Positions 19,298-27,443 of a stretch of DNA of 64,000 nt are shown here, piece by piece. Positions within the stretch are counted from its first letter, which is position 1. Each line of letters opens with the position of its first letter. The DNA comes from Paraflavitalea soli (lineage in GTDB: Bacteria; Bacteroidota; Bacteroidia; Chitinophagales; Chitinophagaceae), in NCBI RefSeq assembly GCF_003555545.1, contig NZ_CP032157.1, forward strand, positions 438,546-502,545. Reading direction: 5' to 3'. The notes beneath the pieces are model-generated. The model ran no database searches, had not been told where the DNA came from, and saw only the letters and a list, made by a program, of their open reading frames with translations. The translations under genes were made by a program, and so were the position numbers.

Positions 19298-19825
19298 ATG
19301 GGCCATTGTAATTTATTAACCTGTAAAAAAATAATACGCCTGCTGGCCTGTGCGGGCCTGTTACTATTGTATCCATGCCTGCGCTCCCAGGCGCAGCCGC
19401 CGCCGCCACGGCCCATCGCCATCTATGTGAACCCGGCCCAGGGACTTATTTTCGGCGCTTTTTTCCAGGGCGTTACCGGTGGTACCGTCATTATCTATCC
19501 CGACGGATCACGCTCCGTCACCGGCGACCTGGTGCAGGCCAATATGGGCATTCCTTTTTCACCGGCCATCTTTGAAGTAGATGCTACACCGGGCACCCTC
19601 ATTTCTATATTGAATGGACCCGATGTTACGCTTACCGGGAACAACGGAGGCTCCATCACCCTGCACATCGGTAATGCCAGTACCGGATCGCCCTTTATAA
19701 CAACGGCTGTTCCGCCCGACAGAACCCTGGTAAGGATTGGCGGTACCCTTACCGTGGGCAATGCCCTGGCCAATCCGTCCGGTATGTACAGCGGCACTTT
19801 TTCAGTAACCTTTATTCAGGAATAA
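19298..19825 (+). CDS. Second DUF4402-like secreted protein
   Basis: The 175-residue precursor has a signal peptide ending at RSQAQ and a proline-rich start (PPPPRPIAIYV). The rest follows the DUF4402 plan: GLIFGAFFQGVTGGTVIIYPDGSRSVTGD, FSPAIFEVDATPGTLISIL, RTLVRIGGTLTVGNALANPSGMYSGTFSVTFIQE at the C-terminus. It is divergent from the first DUF4402 protein and lacks the (AT)n stretch. Gaps are 10 bp to the adhesin gene and 5 bp to the usher-like gene, so it is in the same transcript. A minor subunit (initiator, tip or anchor) would fit its place after the terminator. That is inference. Confidence 0.75.
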   Translation: MGHCNLLTCKKIIRLLACAGLLLLYPCLRSQAQPPPPRPIAIYVNPAQGLIFGAFFQGVTGGTVIIYPDGSRSVTGDLVQANMGIPFSPAIFEVDATPGTLISILNGPDVTLTGNNGGSITLHIGNASTGSPFITTAVPPDRTLVRIGGTLTVGNALANPSGMYSGTFSVTFIQE

Positions 19826-19830
19826 CCACC

Positions 19831-22446
19831 ATGAGGAGCAGCACCCCATACCATACTCCGTTCTTTAAAAGCAGGATGACGCCTGTTTGCCGGAAGGGAG
19901 TTGCCTGCTTGCTGTTCCTATGGATCTCTACCACCAGCCTTTGCCTGGCCAGCGATCCGGAGTATGATGAAATACCCATTTACATGTCCGTCCCCGGCGT
20001 AGGCAGCACAGAAATTGATGCCGTTATTTATAAAGAGACTGCCTTCCTTTCCATCACCGATGTGTTCAATTTTTTAAAGATCAATCACCATATATCCAGG
20101 ACACTCGATTCGGTCAGTGGGTTCTTTATTAATCCACAAGCCACTTACCTGATCGAGAAAAAAACACACCGCATCACCTACAATGGTGCTGTATTTGATT
20201 TGACAGAAAATGGTATTTTTCAAACAGCAGAAGGCCTTTACCTCCGGTCCGATTTTTTTGGCCAGGTCTTTGGCCTCCAATGCGTGTTTAATTTCCGGAG
20301 CCTGTCCATCATTCTTACTACCAAACTTGATCTTCCCGTGGTGAAAGAGATCAGGCAGGAAACCATGCGCAGCCACGTGCGGCAGCTCACCGGTGAGCTA
20401 GAAGCCGATACCATGGTACGGAGAGACCGGCCAGCCTTTCATGCCGGCATGGCCGATTGGAATATCATTACCACCCAAAACGTCAATGCCCGGAGCAATA
20501 CCCGCTTCAACCTGGCCCTCGGCACCACCATATTGGGAGGTGAAACCACCCTGGGTATAAACTATGACAGTTACAGTGGGTTTACTGAAAAAAGACAGTA
20601 CTATCTCTGGCGCCATGTGAATAATGAAAACCCCGCATTGCGACAGGTAATGTTGGGAAAAATATTTCCACAGGCCTCTTCCTCTATTTTTTCACCCGTA
20701 GTAGGCATACAGTTTACCAATACCCCCACCACCTATCGCCGTTCCTTTGGTACATATGTCTTGAGTGACCATACCCAGCCCAATTGGATCGTTGAACTCT
20801 ATGTCAATAATATCCTCATCAATTATGTGCGGGCCGATGCTTCGGGCTTCTATACCTTCAATGTGCCCCTGGTATATGGCAATACAGCTATTAAGCTCCG
20901 TTTCTATGGCCCTGCCGGTGAGGAACGCAGTTCGGAACAAAACATAAGTATACCTTTTAATTTCCTGCCGCACCGGCAGTTGGAGTATACAGTAAGTGGA
21001 GGTATGGTGGAGGACAGCCTCCATAGCCGGTATGGACGGGGCAGCCTCAATTATGGCCTTACCAAAAGCCTTACCGTGGGCGGCGGACTGGAATACCTTT
21101 CCTCAGTAACTACCGGTAGGTTTATGCCCTTTGTAAATGCTTCCTGGCGCCTGGCTGCCAACCTGCTGTATTCAGGCGAATACATCCACCGCGTCAGGTT
21201 CAGGCAGGTGCTCACTTATCGCCTCCCTTCCAACCTTCAGTTTGAACTCATGTACAGCCGGTATAAAGCAGGACAAAAGGCCATTGCCAACACCTTTCTG
21301 GAGGAGCGGAAGGCCATGGTATCCTATCCCTTCCTGGGCAGGAAGTTATCCCTGTTCTCCAGGTTTACTTTTTACCAGATCATACTCCCGGCCACCAAAC
21401 TGGCCGCCAAACCGAAGTATACCACTACCGAATTGCTTTTTTCGGGCGTCATCTTTGGCGTTAATACCAACTTAACTACCTACAGTTTATTTAACCAGGG
21501 AGAAGATCCATATGTATACAGCAATCTTTCCGCTACCATACAGTTCCCAAAGAGTATCATGCTTACACCTCAGTTGCAGTATGAATACAACCAAAGCAAA
21601 CTGATCAGTGCCCGCTGTGAATTGGGAAAATACTTTTCGGGCAATGGTTTTGCCAGCGTGTTTGCGGAAAAGAATTACAAAAGCAACTTTGAAAGCATTG
21701 GCGTTACACTTCGCTTCGACCTTTCATTTGCCCAATTTAATTTCTCCGCAAGGCGGGTAGGTAAGACTACCACCCTGGTAGAGGCGGGCAGGGGAAGCCT
21801 CTTGTACGACAGCAAAACAAAATACCTGGGCGTGAGCAACCGTACCAGTGTAGGCAAAGGCGGCATTACCATCCTGCCATTTCTCGATCTCAATGGCAAT
21901 GGCCTCAAAGAGGCGGGTGAACCCAGGGTAGCCGGTCTGCGCGTACAGATCAGTGCCGCCCGCATACAATACCATGATGCCGACACCAGCATTGTCCTCT
22001 CTGACCTGGAGGCCTATACCAGTTATATTTTCAAGCTCAGTACCGATGCTGTAGACAATGTGGCCTGGCAGCTCAACAAAAAAGTATGGCGCGTAAGCGT
22101 GAGCCCCAACCAGCTGCGGCTGGTAGAAGTGCCCGTAAGCGTGGTATATGAGGTGTCGGGTATGGTGATGACAACCACCGGTAAAGGATCCAAAGGGCTG
22201 GGAGGTATGATTATACACTTCTATGATAACAATGGCCAGGAACTGGGTAAAACCATCACCGAAGCTGATGGTCTGTTTAACTATGCCGGCCTGCAACCGG
22301 GTATTTATAGTGCGCGGCTCGATCCGGAGCAATTGAATAAATTAAACTTGGCAGCCGCGAACCCCGTGCTCTATTTTAAAATTGAGGTAAACAAAGATGG
22401 GGCATTGGTAGAAGGGCTGCAGTTCCATATAAGACCTGTACCATAA
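19831..22446 (+). CDS. Usher-like outer-membrane protein (FimD/PapC-type)
   Basis: The 871-residue protein is close to the 800-870 usual for fimbrial ushers. Signal peptide: either from the first ATG or, more canonical, from the ATG at 19876 (MTPVCRKGVACLLFLWISTT). An N-terminal domain (about 45-180) is followed by a beta-rich barrel-like region. This holds the usher-like plug signature, WIVELYVNNILINYVRADAS then GFYTFNVPLVYGNTAIKLRFYGPAGE (about 320-370), and then RYGRGSLNYGLTKSLTVGGGLEYL. The C-terminal part has ILPFLDLNGNGLKEAGEPRVAGL and a carboxypeptidase-regulatory-like domain (GLGGMIIHFYDNNGQELGKT, about 775-870). By analogy it would translocate DUF4402 subunits. It could instead be another outer-membrane barrel; the chaperone and pilin-like neighbours favour usher. 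Confidence 0.72.
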   Translation: MRSSTPYHTPFFKSRMTPVCRKGVACLLFLWISTTSLCLASDPEYDEIPIYMSVPGVGSTEIDAVIYKETAFLSITDVFNFLKINHHISRTLDSVSGFFINPQATYLIEKKTHRITYNGAVFDLTENGIFQTAEGLYLRSDFFGQVFGLQCVFNFRSLSIILTTKLDLPVVKEIRQETMRSHVRQLTGELEADTMVRRDRPAFHAGMADWNIITTQNVNARSNTRFNLALGTTILGGETTLGINYDSYSGFTEKRQYYLWRHVNNENPALRQVMLGKIFPQASSSIFSPVVGIQFTNTPTTYRRSFGTYVLSDHTQPNWIVELYVNNILINYVRADASGFYTFNVPLVYGNTAIKLRFYGPAGEERSSEQNISIPFNFLPHRQLEYTVSGGMVEDSLHSRYGRGSLNYGLTKSLTVGGGLEYLSSVTTGRFMPFVNASWRLAANLLYSGEYIHRVRFRQVLTYRLPSNLQFELMYSRYKAGQKAIANTFLEERKAMVSYPFLGRKLSLFSRFTFYQIILPATKLAAKPKYTTTELLFSGVIFGVNTNLTTYSLFNQGEDPYVYSNLSATIQFPKSIMLTPQLQYEYNQSKLISARCELGKYFSGNGFASVFAEKNYKSNFESIGVTLRFDLSFAQFNFSARRVGKTTTLVEAGRGSLLYDSKTKYLGVSNRTSVGKGGITILPFLDLNGNGLKEAGEPRVAGLRVQISAARIQYHDADTSIVLSDLEAYTSYIFKLSTDAVDNVAWQLNKKVWRVSVSPNQLRLVEVPVSVVYEVSGMVMTTTGKGSKGLGGMIIHFYDNNGQELGKTITEADGLFNYAGLQPGIYSARLDPEQLNKLNLAAANPVLYFKIEVNKDGALVEGLQFHIRPVP

Positions 22447-22485
22447 AAATGATCTTTCCCCGTAAATCCATGGCCGAAAGGGGCA

Positions 22486-23160
22486 TTAATTGATCAGCCT
22501 TCCCAGTTTAAGTTCATTCATGAGCAGGATTCTTCCCTCCACAACATCGATCAGCTTTTCAGATTTGAAATCACTCAGCGTGCGGATGAGCGACTCCGTG
22601 GCTGTACCCGCTATGGAAGCCAGGTTTTCACGACTGATATCCATGGGCGATGAAAGACCGCTGGACTTCCTGCATTTAAAATGCAGCATAAGGAGGGCTT
22701 CTGCTACCTTTTTGCGAACGGAGCCATAAGCCAGTCCAAGCAGCCTTTGCTCATTAACAGCCATTTGCCGGGCCATCAGCTTCAGGAATTGCTTCATAAT
22801 ATCACGGTGATTATAAAGCTGGTCTTCAAACTCCTTACCGGGTATCATCGTGATGATGCTCTCCTCGATGGCTTCAGCAGCTTCCTCATAAGGAGCTTCC
22901 TGCAATAAGGCTGTATACCCCAGGTAATCACCTTTTGAATACAGCGCAAGGACCAATTCTTTACCTTCTTCATTGGTTTTAAAGGTCTTCACCATGCCTT
23001 TTTGAATGTAAAACAAAGTAGCGGGATGATGCCCTTCTGTGTAAATGAGTTGTTTTTTCCGGTACACCGAACTGAGCCGCCCCTTGAAATGGTGCTTAAA
23101 AAGATCATCTCCGTTGTGCTCACGGAAATTAACGTCTGCTGCTGTTTGTGTTCTTTTCAT
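22486..23160 (-). CDS. Crp/Fnr-family transcriptional regulator
   Basis: The 224-residue protein has a cyclic-nucleotide-binding-type beta barrel (about residues 28-120: LIYTEGHHPATLFYIQKGMVKTFKTN, GKELVLALYSKGDYLGY), a long dimerisation helix (Y-NHRDIMKQFLKLMARQMAVNEQRLLGLAYGSVRKKVAEALLML) and a C-terminal winged helix (PMDISRENLASIAGTATESLIRTLSDFKSEKLI). There is no cysteine cluster for an Fe-S centre. It converges on the fibre operon, with 39 bp between the stops. Its start faces the SDR gene across 363 bp. The inverted repeat at 23200-23225, 40 bp upstream of its ATG, is a candidate autoregulatory site. Its effector is unknown. Confidence 0.92.
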   Translation of the reverse strand: MKRTQTAADVNFREHNGDDLFKHHFKGRLSSVYRKKQLIYTEGHHPATLFYIQKGMVKTFKTNEEGKELVLALYSKGDYLGYTALLQEAPYEEAAEAIEESIITMIPGKEFEDQLYNHRDIMKQFLKLMARQMAVNEQRLLGLAYGSVRKKVAEALLMLHFKCRKSSGLSSPMDISRENLASIAGTATESLIRTLSDFKSEKLIDVVEGRILLMNELKLGRLIN

Positions 23161-23199
23161 GGTCAGTATTGTTGGCGAATAAATGGGTAATTACCAATG

Positions 23200-23225
23200 T
23201 TTGCTGTACTGTGTACTACAGCAAA
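23200..23225. promoter_or_regulatory. Inverted repeat operator candidate between crp-type and SDR genes
   Basis: TTTGCTGTA (23200-23208) and TACAGCAAA (23217-23225) are a perfect 9-bp inverted repeat around 8 bp. A GTATAC-aatga-GTATAC pair (near 23231-23247) and a GGTAATTACC palindrome (near 23187-23196) flank it. The rest of the 23161-23524 space shows no gene. Dyads of this width are typical of Crp/Fnr dimers, so the regulator beside it is the likely ligand (inference). Confidence 0.6.
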
Positions 23226-23524
23226 TACAGGTATACAATGAGTATACTACTAAAAAGGATCGGTTGCCTGCTAATGTGGAGCCTTGTTTGTGAGCTGGTT
23301 GGGATCTGAATGTGGGAGCGGGATCACCCCAGGTAACAGCCCGAATTTAATCCTATGCAAGGAAATAGTAAAATAATTATGCCAGGTATCCCTGACTCCC
23401 CCGGCCAGCATCCTTTCCGGTCGCCTGGGCATGCAAATCCCCCATTTCAGTACCATCCATCATTGGGCTCTCCTGCATCCATCCTATACTTGTGCATCGA
23501 TAACAAACCTCCACAAGTACCAGT

Positions 23525-24244
23525 ATGAAAAAAATAGCATTGATCACCGGCGCTGGCCGTGGTCTGGGATGGGAACTGACCAACCAACTTACTAAGCATG
23601 GTTATTTCGTGATCATGGGTGTGCGCGATGAGCAGAAAGGCCTGGCTGCCTGGGAAAGGCTCCCGGAAAAGAATGCTGCTTCCGTTATGGTGCTCGATAT
23701 GGAAGACCAGGCTTCTTTTCCACAAGTGTATGCGCAGCTGGAAAAAAGGAATGGAAAGCTCGACCTCCTGGTCAACAATGCCGGCGTGATGCTGGATGGC
23801 GACCTGATGAAGAACTCTACGAATACTATATCTGCAGAACTATTGAAGAAAACCTTCGATGTGAACTTCTTCGGTATTGTAGCACTCACAAATACCCTGG
23901 TGCCTTTGTTGTTGAAGAGTACTACTCCCGCCATCGTCAATATTTCCAGCAATATGGGCTCCCTGCATTTACTGGCTACCGAGCCAGCCATGCCCAAAAC
24001 ATTTGCCTACAATACCAGCAAAGCGGCGTTAAATGCCTATACACTTCACCTGGCATACCTGCTGGCCGATACCCCTGTGAAGGTTAATGCCGTGCACCCG
24101 GGCTGGGTAAAGACCGATATGGGAGGCGATGCTGCACCCCTGGAAGCTGCGGAAGCAGTGGCCTCTATTGTGCAGCTGATCCTGCAGGGAGCTAATGCTC
24201 CTACCGGACAATTCCTGCACCAGGGACAGGAAGTAAAGTGGTGA
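23525..24244 (+). CDS. Short-chain dehydrogenase/reductase (SDR), NAD(P)-dependent
   Basis: The 239-residue protein has the complete classical SDR motif set: TGAGRGLG (8-15) for dinucleotide binding, NNAG (84-87), a serine pair in NISSN (141-142), the catalytic YNTSK (Y162, K166) and HPGWVKTDMGG after strand 6. R34 in VRDEQK at the end of strand 2 suggests NADP(H) preference. It resembles carbonyl-reductase-like SDRs that act on small aldehydes or ketones. The substrate cannot be read from the sequence. The gene diverges from the Crp-type gene and ends 10 bp from the converging MFS gene, so it is probably monocistronic. Confidence 0.93.
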   Translation: MKKIALITGAGRGLGWELTNQLTKHGYFVIMGVRDEQKGLAAWERLPEKNAASVMVLDMEDQASFPQVYAQLEKRNGKLDLLVNNAGVMLDGDLMKNSTNTISAELLKKTFDVNFFGIVALTNTLVPLLLKSTTPAIVNISSNMGSLHLLATEPAMPKTFAYNTSKAALNAYTLHLAYLLADTPVKVNAVHPGWVKTDMGGDAAPLEAAEAVASIVQLILQGANAPTGQFLHQGQEVKW

Positions 24245-24254
24245 TGCGATTGCT

Positions 24255-25499
24255 TTATGCCATCGCCGGGTTGCGCACTTCCTCACTGCTTCTTTTGGCT
24301 AAAAAGAGTACCACAATGACCAACACTACCAATACCAGGTAACTCAACCCAAGGTTGCGGCCATCCTGGGCAGGGAATAGATTGGCAATGCTATAGCTAA
24401 GCCCCGATACCATCAGGAAAGTAAGACCACCGGTGAGCCCGCTGGCAATCCCTGCATTTTGCGGAAACCGTGTCATGCTAAAGGTCATATAGTTGTTGAA
24501 TGTATAGCCGGCGCCCACATGCACCATAAAGGCAAAACCTACCAGTGCATACAGGTTGTCGGCAAACTGCATACACAGCAGCATAGCCAATATGAAGAAC
24601 AATTGTAAGCCTGTATTTATGGTGAGCTTTCGAAAGAAGGGATGCCTGATAGTCCCTTTGCTGATAAAGCCGCCCACCATCCAGGCAAAGCCCAGGATCA
24701 GCGAACAATAACCCGTGGTCACAGCATCGAACTGCAGGTGATGCTCGATGATAAAAGGGGCCGTCATATTACATACCATCACCATCGCATAAGAAAGGCC
24801 CAGCATCGTAATGCCCAGCACAAAGGGGAGGGTAGTGAGCATGTCCTTGTAAATATTGACCACCCGTTTTATATGGAAAGGCGTGCGCTGCGGAAGTGTT
24901 TCTCCGCTGAACAGCCATTCCAGTATACCCAGTCCTGCACCCAGTCCGGCCAGAAAATAGAAATTAGCACGCCAGCCGAAGAGCGTTTGCAAATAACCAC
25001 CTACAAATGGTGCAATGATAGGGCCGGTAGACCAGATGATAGAGAACAATCCTAAATAACTTTTCAATTGATCGCCCGTGTACAGGTCTACAAAAAATGC
25101 CCGCTTGCCCGCTACTACAGCGCCCACCGTAATTCCCTGCACCACACGCATGAAATAGATCATATAAAGGCTATGCGTTGTGGCAGCCACTAAACTCGCC
25201 AATGCAAAAACAAACAGCGAAATAAGACCGGTGCGGTACCGGCCATAACTATCCAGGATGCTGCCGATAAACAACTGGCTGACCCCATAACTCACGAGAA
25301 AGACCGTAATGGTAAATTGTACCTGTATACCACTCACCTGCAGGTCCGTGGCCATACCTGGTAAAGAGGGCAGATACACATCCGTGGCAAAGCCCGATAA
25401 GGGCAGGAGGGCAAATGCCAGTAAATTGGAGATACCGCGATGCTTTGGATGAATGCCTGTTTGTTTTTCGATCGTTCCGGCTACACTTGATGCTTTCAT
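24255..25499 (-). CDS. MFS transporter, Bcr/CflA-type drug efflux
   Basis: The 414-residue inner-membrane protein has about 12 helices. The DHA1 landmarks are present: GFATDVYLPSLPGMATDL in helix 1 (the D-x-Y-L-P-S-L-P motif of Bcr/CflA/EmrD), GSILDSYGRYRTGL for motif A between helices 2 and 3, RVVQGITVGAVVAGKRAFF for motif B/C in helix 4, and GPIIAPFVGGYL in helix 5. I took the ATG at 25499; a GTG two codons upstream is possible. These transporters export drugs or small metabolites by proton antiport. The upstream region carries phased AAAATTC repeats, so it may be regulated together with the divergent hydrolase gene at 25704. Confidence 0.9.
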   Translation of the reverse strand: MKASSVAGTIEKQTGIHPKHRGISNLLAFALLPLSGFATDVYLPSLPGMATDLQVSGIQVQFTITVFLVSYGVSQLFIGSILDSYGRYRTGLISLFVFALASLVAATTHSLYMIYFMRVVQGITVGAVVAGKRAFFVDLYTGDQLKSYLGLFSIIWSTGPIIAPFVGGYLQTLFGWRANFYFLAGLGAGLGILEWLFSGETLPQRTPFHIKRVVNIYKDMLTTLPFVLGITMLGLSYAMVMVCNMTAPFIIEHHLQFDAVTTGYCSLILGFAWMVGGFISKGTIRHPFFRKLTINTGLQLFFILAMLLCMQFADNLYALVGFAFMVHVGAGYTFNNYMTFSMTRFPQNAGIASGLTGGLTFLMVSGLSYSIANLFPAQDGRNLGLSYLVLVVLVIVVLFLAKRSSEEVRNPAMA

Positions 25500-25505
25500 G
25501 TACAC

Positions 25506-25696
25506 AAAATTCGGAACAGATCAGCTTTCAGCTTGTACAAAATTCAAGTAAGTTCTTATAAAATTCAAATAATTGCCCTGGGGTGGCAGGCAGTCAAAAT
25601 GCCATTCCTGTCTTCCTGTCATTCAATGTTGCAAGATCAATGATTTTTTACAAGGCAGCGTTTTCCCCTTATATCAACTTTACAGTATCAAAATTC
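25506..25696. promoter_or_regulatory. Phased AAAATTC repeats in a divergent promoter region
   Basis: AAAATTC occurs at 25506-25512, 25539-25545, 25560-25566 and 25690-25696, mostly in the longer form TACAAAATTCAA. The first three start 33 and 21 bp apart, close to whole helical turns. They lie between the start of the MFS gene (minus) and the hydrolase gene (plus). A shared regulator binding one face of the DNA is one reading. A tandem AT-rich promoter is another. Confidence 0.4.
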
Positions 25697-25703
25697 AAAC
25701 AAG

Positions 25704-26672
25704 ATGAATCAAATAGTAAAAACAGCGTTAATGGCCACAGGCATCGGCCTCCAGTCAATGGCAGCAGCAGCACAAGCCCCGGCAGGACAAACATTGAATA
25801 ACACAAAAACTACCCTGAAAATGGAGAAGAAGTTCCAGTCCATTAATGGACTTAAAATGGCCTATGTGGAAACAGGAATAGGCGATCCGATCATTTTCTT
25901 ACATGGCAACCCCACCTCATCCTATGTGTGGCGCAATATCATTCCCCATGTAAAAGACCTGGGCCATTGCATAGCGCCCGACCTGATGGGCATGGGCGAT
26001 TCTGATAAGTTCCCCGACAGCAGCTCCTATACTTTTGCCAAAAACCAACAATACCTGGAAGCCCTGTACGCAGCACTGAATGTGAAGAAGAACATCATTT
26101 TTGTAGTATACGACTGGGGTTCGGCACTGGCATTTGATTGGGCACGCCGTCACCCACAGGCTGTGAAAGGCATTGTTTATATGGAAGCCATTGTCAGAGA
26201 CCGGCCATGGGATGAAGTGTCGCCCGTGGCGCAACAACTGTTCAAAGGTATGCGCTCAGAAAAAGGGGAGGAGATGGTGCTGCAGCAAAACACTTTTATC
26301 GAGGTCAACCTGGTCAAAACAATACTACATCCCTTAACAAAAGAAGAAATGGACGAATACCGCCGGCCTTTCCTGGTGCCCGGTGAAAGCCGCAGACCTA
26401 TGTTGAGCTGGGCCCGTCAACTACCCATCAATGGGGAGCCCGCCAATATTGCGAAAACAGTCAACGACTATACCGCTTACCTGGCGAAGAGTCCATTACC
26501 CAAACTCTTTATCGAAGCTTCACCCGGTGCTATGTCCGATAAGGATAAAGAGCTTTGCAAAACATGGCCCAACCAGACCCAGGTTACTGTAAAAGGGCAT
26601 CACAACCTGCAGGAAGATTCACCCAATGAAATAGGCACAGCCATTGCAACCTGGATCCAGGGACTGAAATAA
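25704..26672 (+). CDS. Haloalkane dehalogenase-like alpha/beta hydrolase, exported form
   Basis: The 322-residue alpha/beta hydrolase carries the haloalkane dehalogenase subfamily II set: HGNPTSSYVWRNIIPHV with N69 (halide-stabilising), VVYDWGSALAFDWA with nucleophile D137 and W138, GIVYMEAIVR with acid E161, and GHHNLQEDSPNEIG with base H300. The subfamily hydrolyses carbon-halogen bonds to alcohols and halide. Renilla-luciferase-like relatives share the same residues, so dehalogenase activity is probable but not certain. The first 25 residues look like a signal peptide (AAAAQAP), unlike the usual cytosolic enzymes. An internal ATG at residue 40 (MEKKFQS) would give the normal-length cytosolic form. 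Confidence 0.85.
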   Translation: MNQIVKTALMATGIGLQSMAAAAQAPAGQTLNNTKTTLKMEKKFQSINGLKMAYVETGIGDPIIFLHGNPTSSYVWRNIIPHVKDLGHCIAPDLMGMGDSDKFPDSSSYTFAKNQQYLEALYAALNVKKNIIFVVYDWGSALAFDWARRHPQAVKGIVYMEAIVRDRPWDEVSPVAQQLFKGMRSEKGEEMVLQQNTFIEVNLVKTILHPLTKEEMDEYRRPFLVPGESRRPMLSWARQLPINGEPANIAKTVNDYTAYLAKSPLPKLFIEASPGAMSDKDKELCKTWPNQTQVTVKGHHNLQEDSPNEIGTAIATWIQGLK

Positions 26673-26748
26673 GCAATATAACCACCAGCCATGATAAACT
26701 GTTTCGCCGTATGTTTGTTGTCCCGGAAACGGGCACAACAAACTTATT

Positions 26749-27441
26749 ATGGCGAAGCAACCGATAGCACAAATACAAAAATCAGCCTTCAATTTCCTGA
26801 ATACCTTAAAGAAGAACAACAACCGGGAATGGTTCAATGAGAATAAAACAGCCTTTCAGGCCGAACAGGACCTCGTAGCTGTCTTTGCAGAAGCCTTGTT
26901 GCAGCAGGTCAATATCCATGATGAAATAGAAACCCCTTCCGGCAAGAAAAGCCTCTTTCGTATTTACAGGGATACCCGCTTCTCCAATGATAAAACACCC
27001 TATAAGACCAACTGGAGCGGTTACTTCAAACGGGCTACCAAATATCGCCGGGGTGGATATTATTTTCAGCTGTCGCCTGGCAACAGCTTTCTGGCAGGCG
27101 GATTCTGGGGACCCAGCCCCGAAGACCTGAAACGGATCAGGGAAGATATTGCCTTCGATGCGGCGCCATTGAAGAAAATTATCAATAGCCGCTCTTTCAA
27201 AGACACTTTTCAAACCCTGCAAGGCGAGCAGGTTAAAACAGCTCCCCAGGGATTTCCCAAAGACCATGAGGCCATTGACCTCCTGCGCTACAAACAATTC
27301 CTGCTCATCAGGAAATTCTCCGACAAAGAAGTATTGAGTGAAAGTTTCTTAAAGGAAGCAAATCAAACCTATAAAAATATGCGTCCTTTCTTTGATTATA
27401 TGAGTGAAGTATTATCTACTGATGCTAATGGGATAGGGTAG
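26749..27441 (+). CDS. DUF2461 domain protein
   Basis: The 230-residue protein fits DUF2461 (TIGR02453) from end to end: FNFLNTLKKNNNREWFNENKTAF near the start, KSLFRIYRDTRFSNDKTPYKTNW in the middle (the conserved RFSxDKTPYK element), YYFQLSPGNSFLAGGFW, and the C-terminal LRYKQFLLIRKFSDKE. No signal peptide or membrane segment is seen, so it is cytosolic. The function of this widespread family is not known to me. It begins 76 bp after the hydrolase gene. Its stop is 2 bp from the stop of the converging TPR gene. Confidence 0.93.
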   Translation: MAKQPIAQIQKSAFNFLNTLKKNNNREWFNENKTAFQAEQDLVAVFAEALLQQVNIHDEIETPSGKKSLFRIYRDTRFSNDKTPYKTNWSGYFKRATKYRRGGYYFQLSPGNSFLAGGFWGPSPEDLKRIREDIAFDAAPLKKIINSRSFKDTFQTLQGEQVKTAPQGFPKDHEAIDLLRYKQFLLIRKFSDKEVLSESFLKEANQTYKNMRPFFDYMSEVLSTDANGIG

Positions 27442-27443
27442 TG

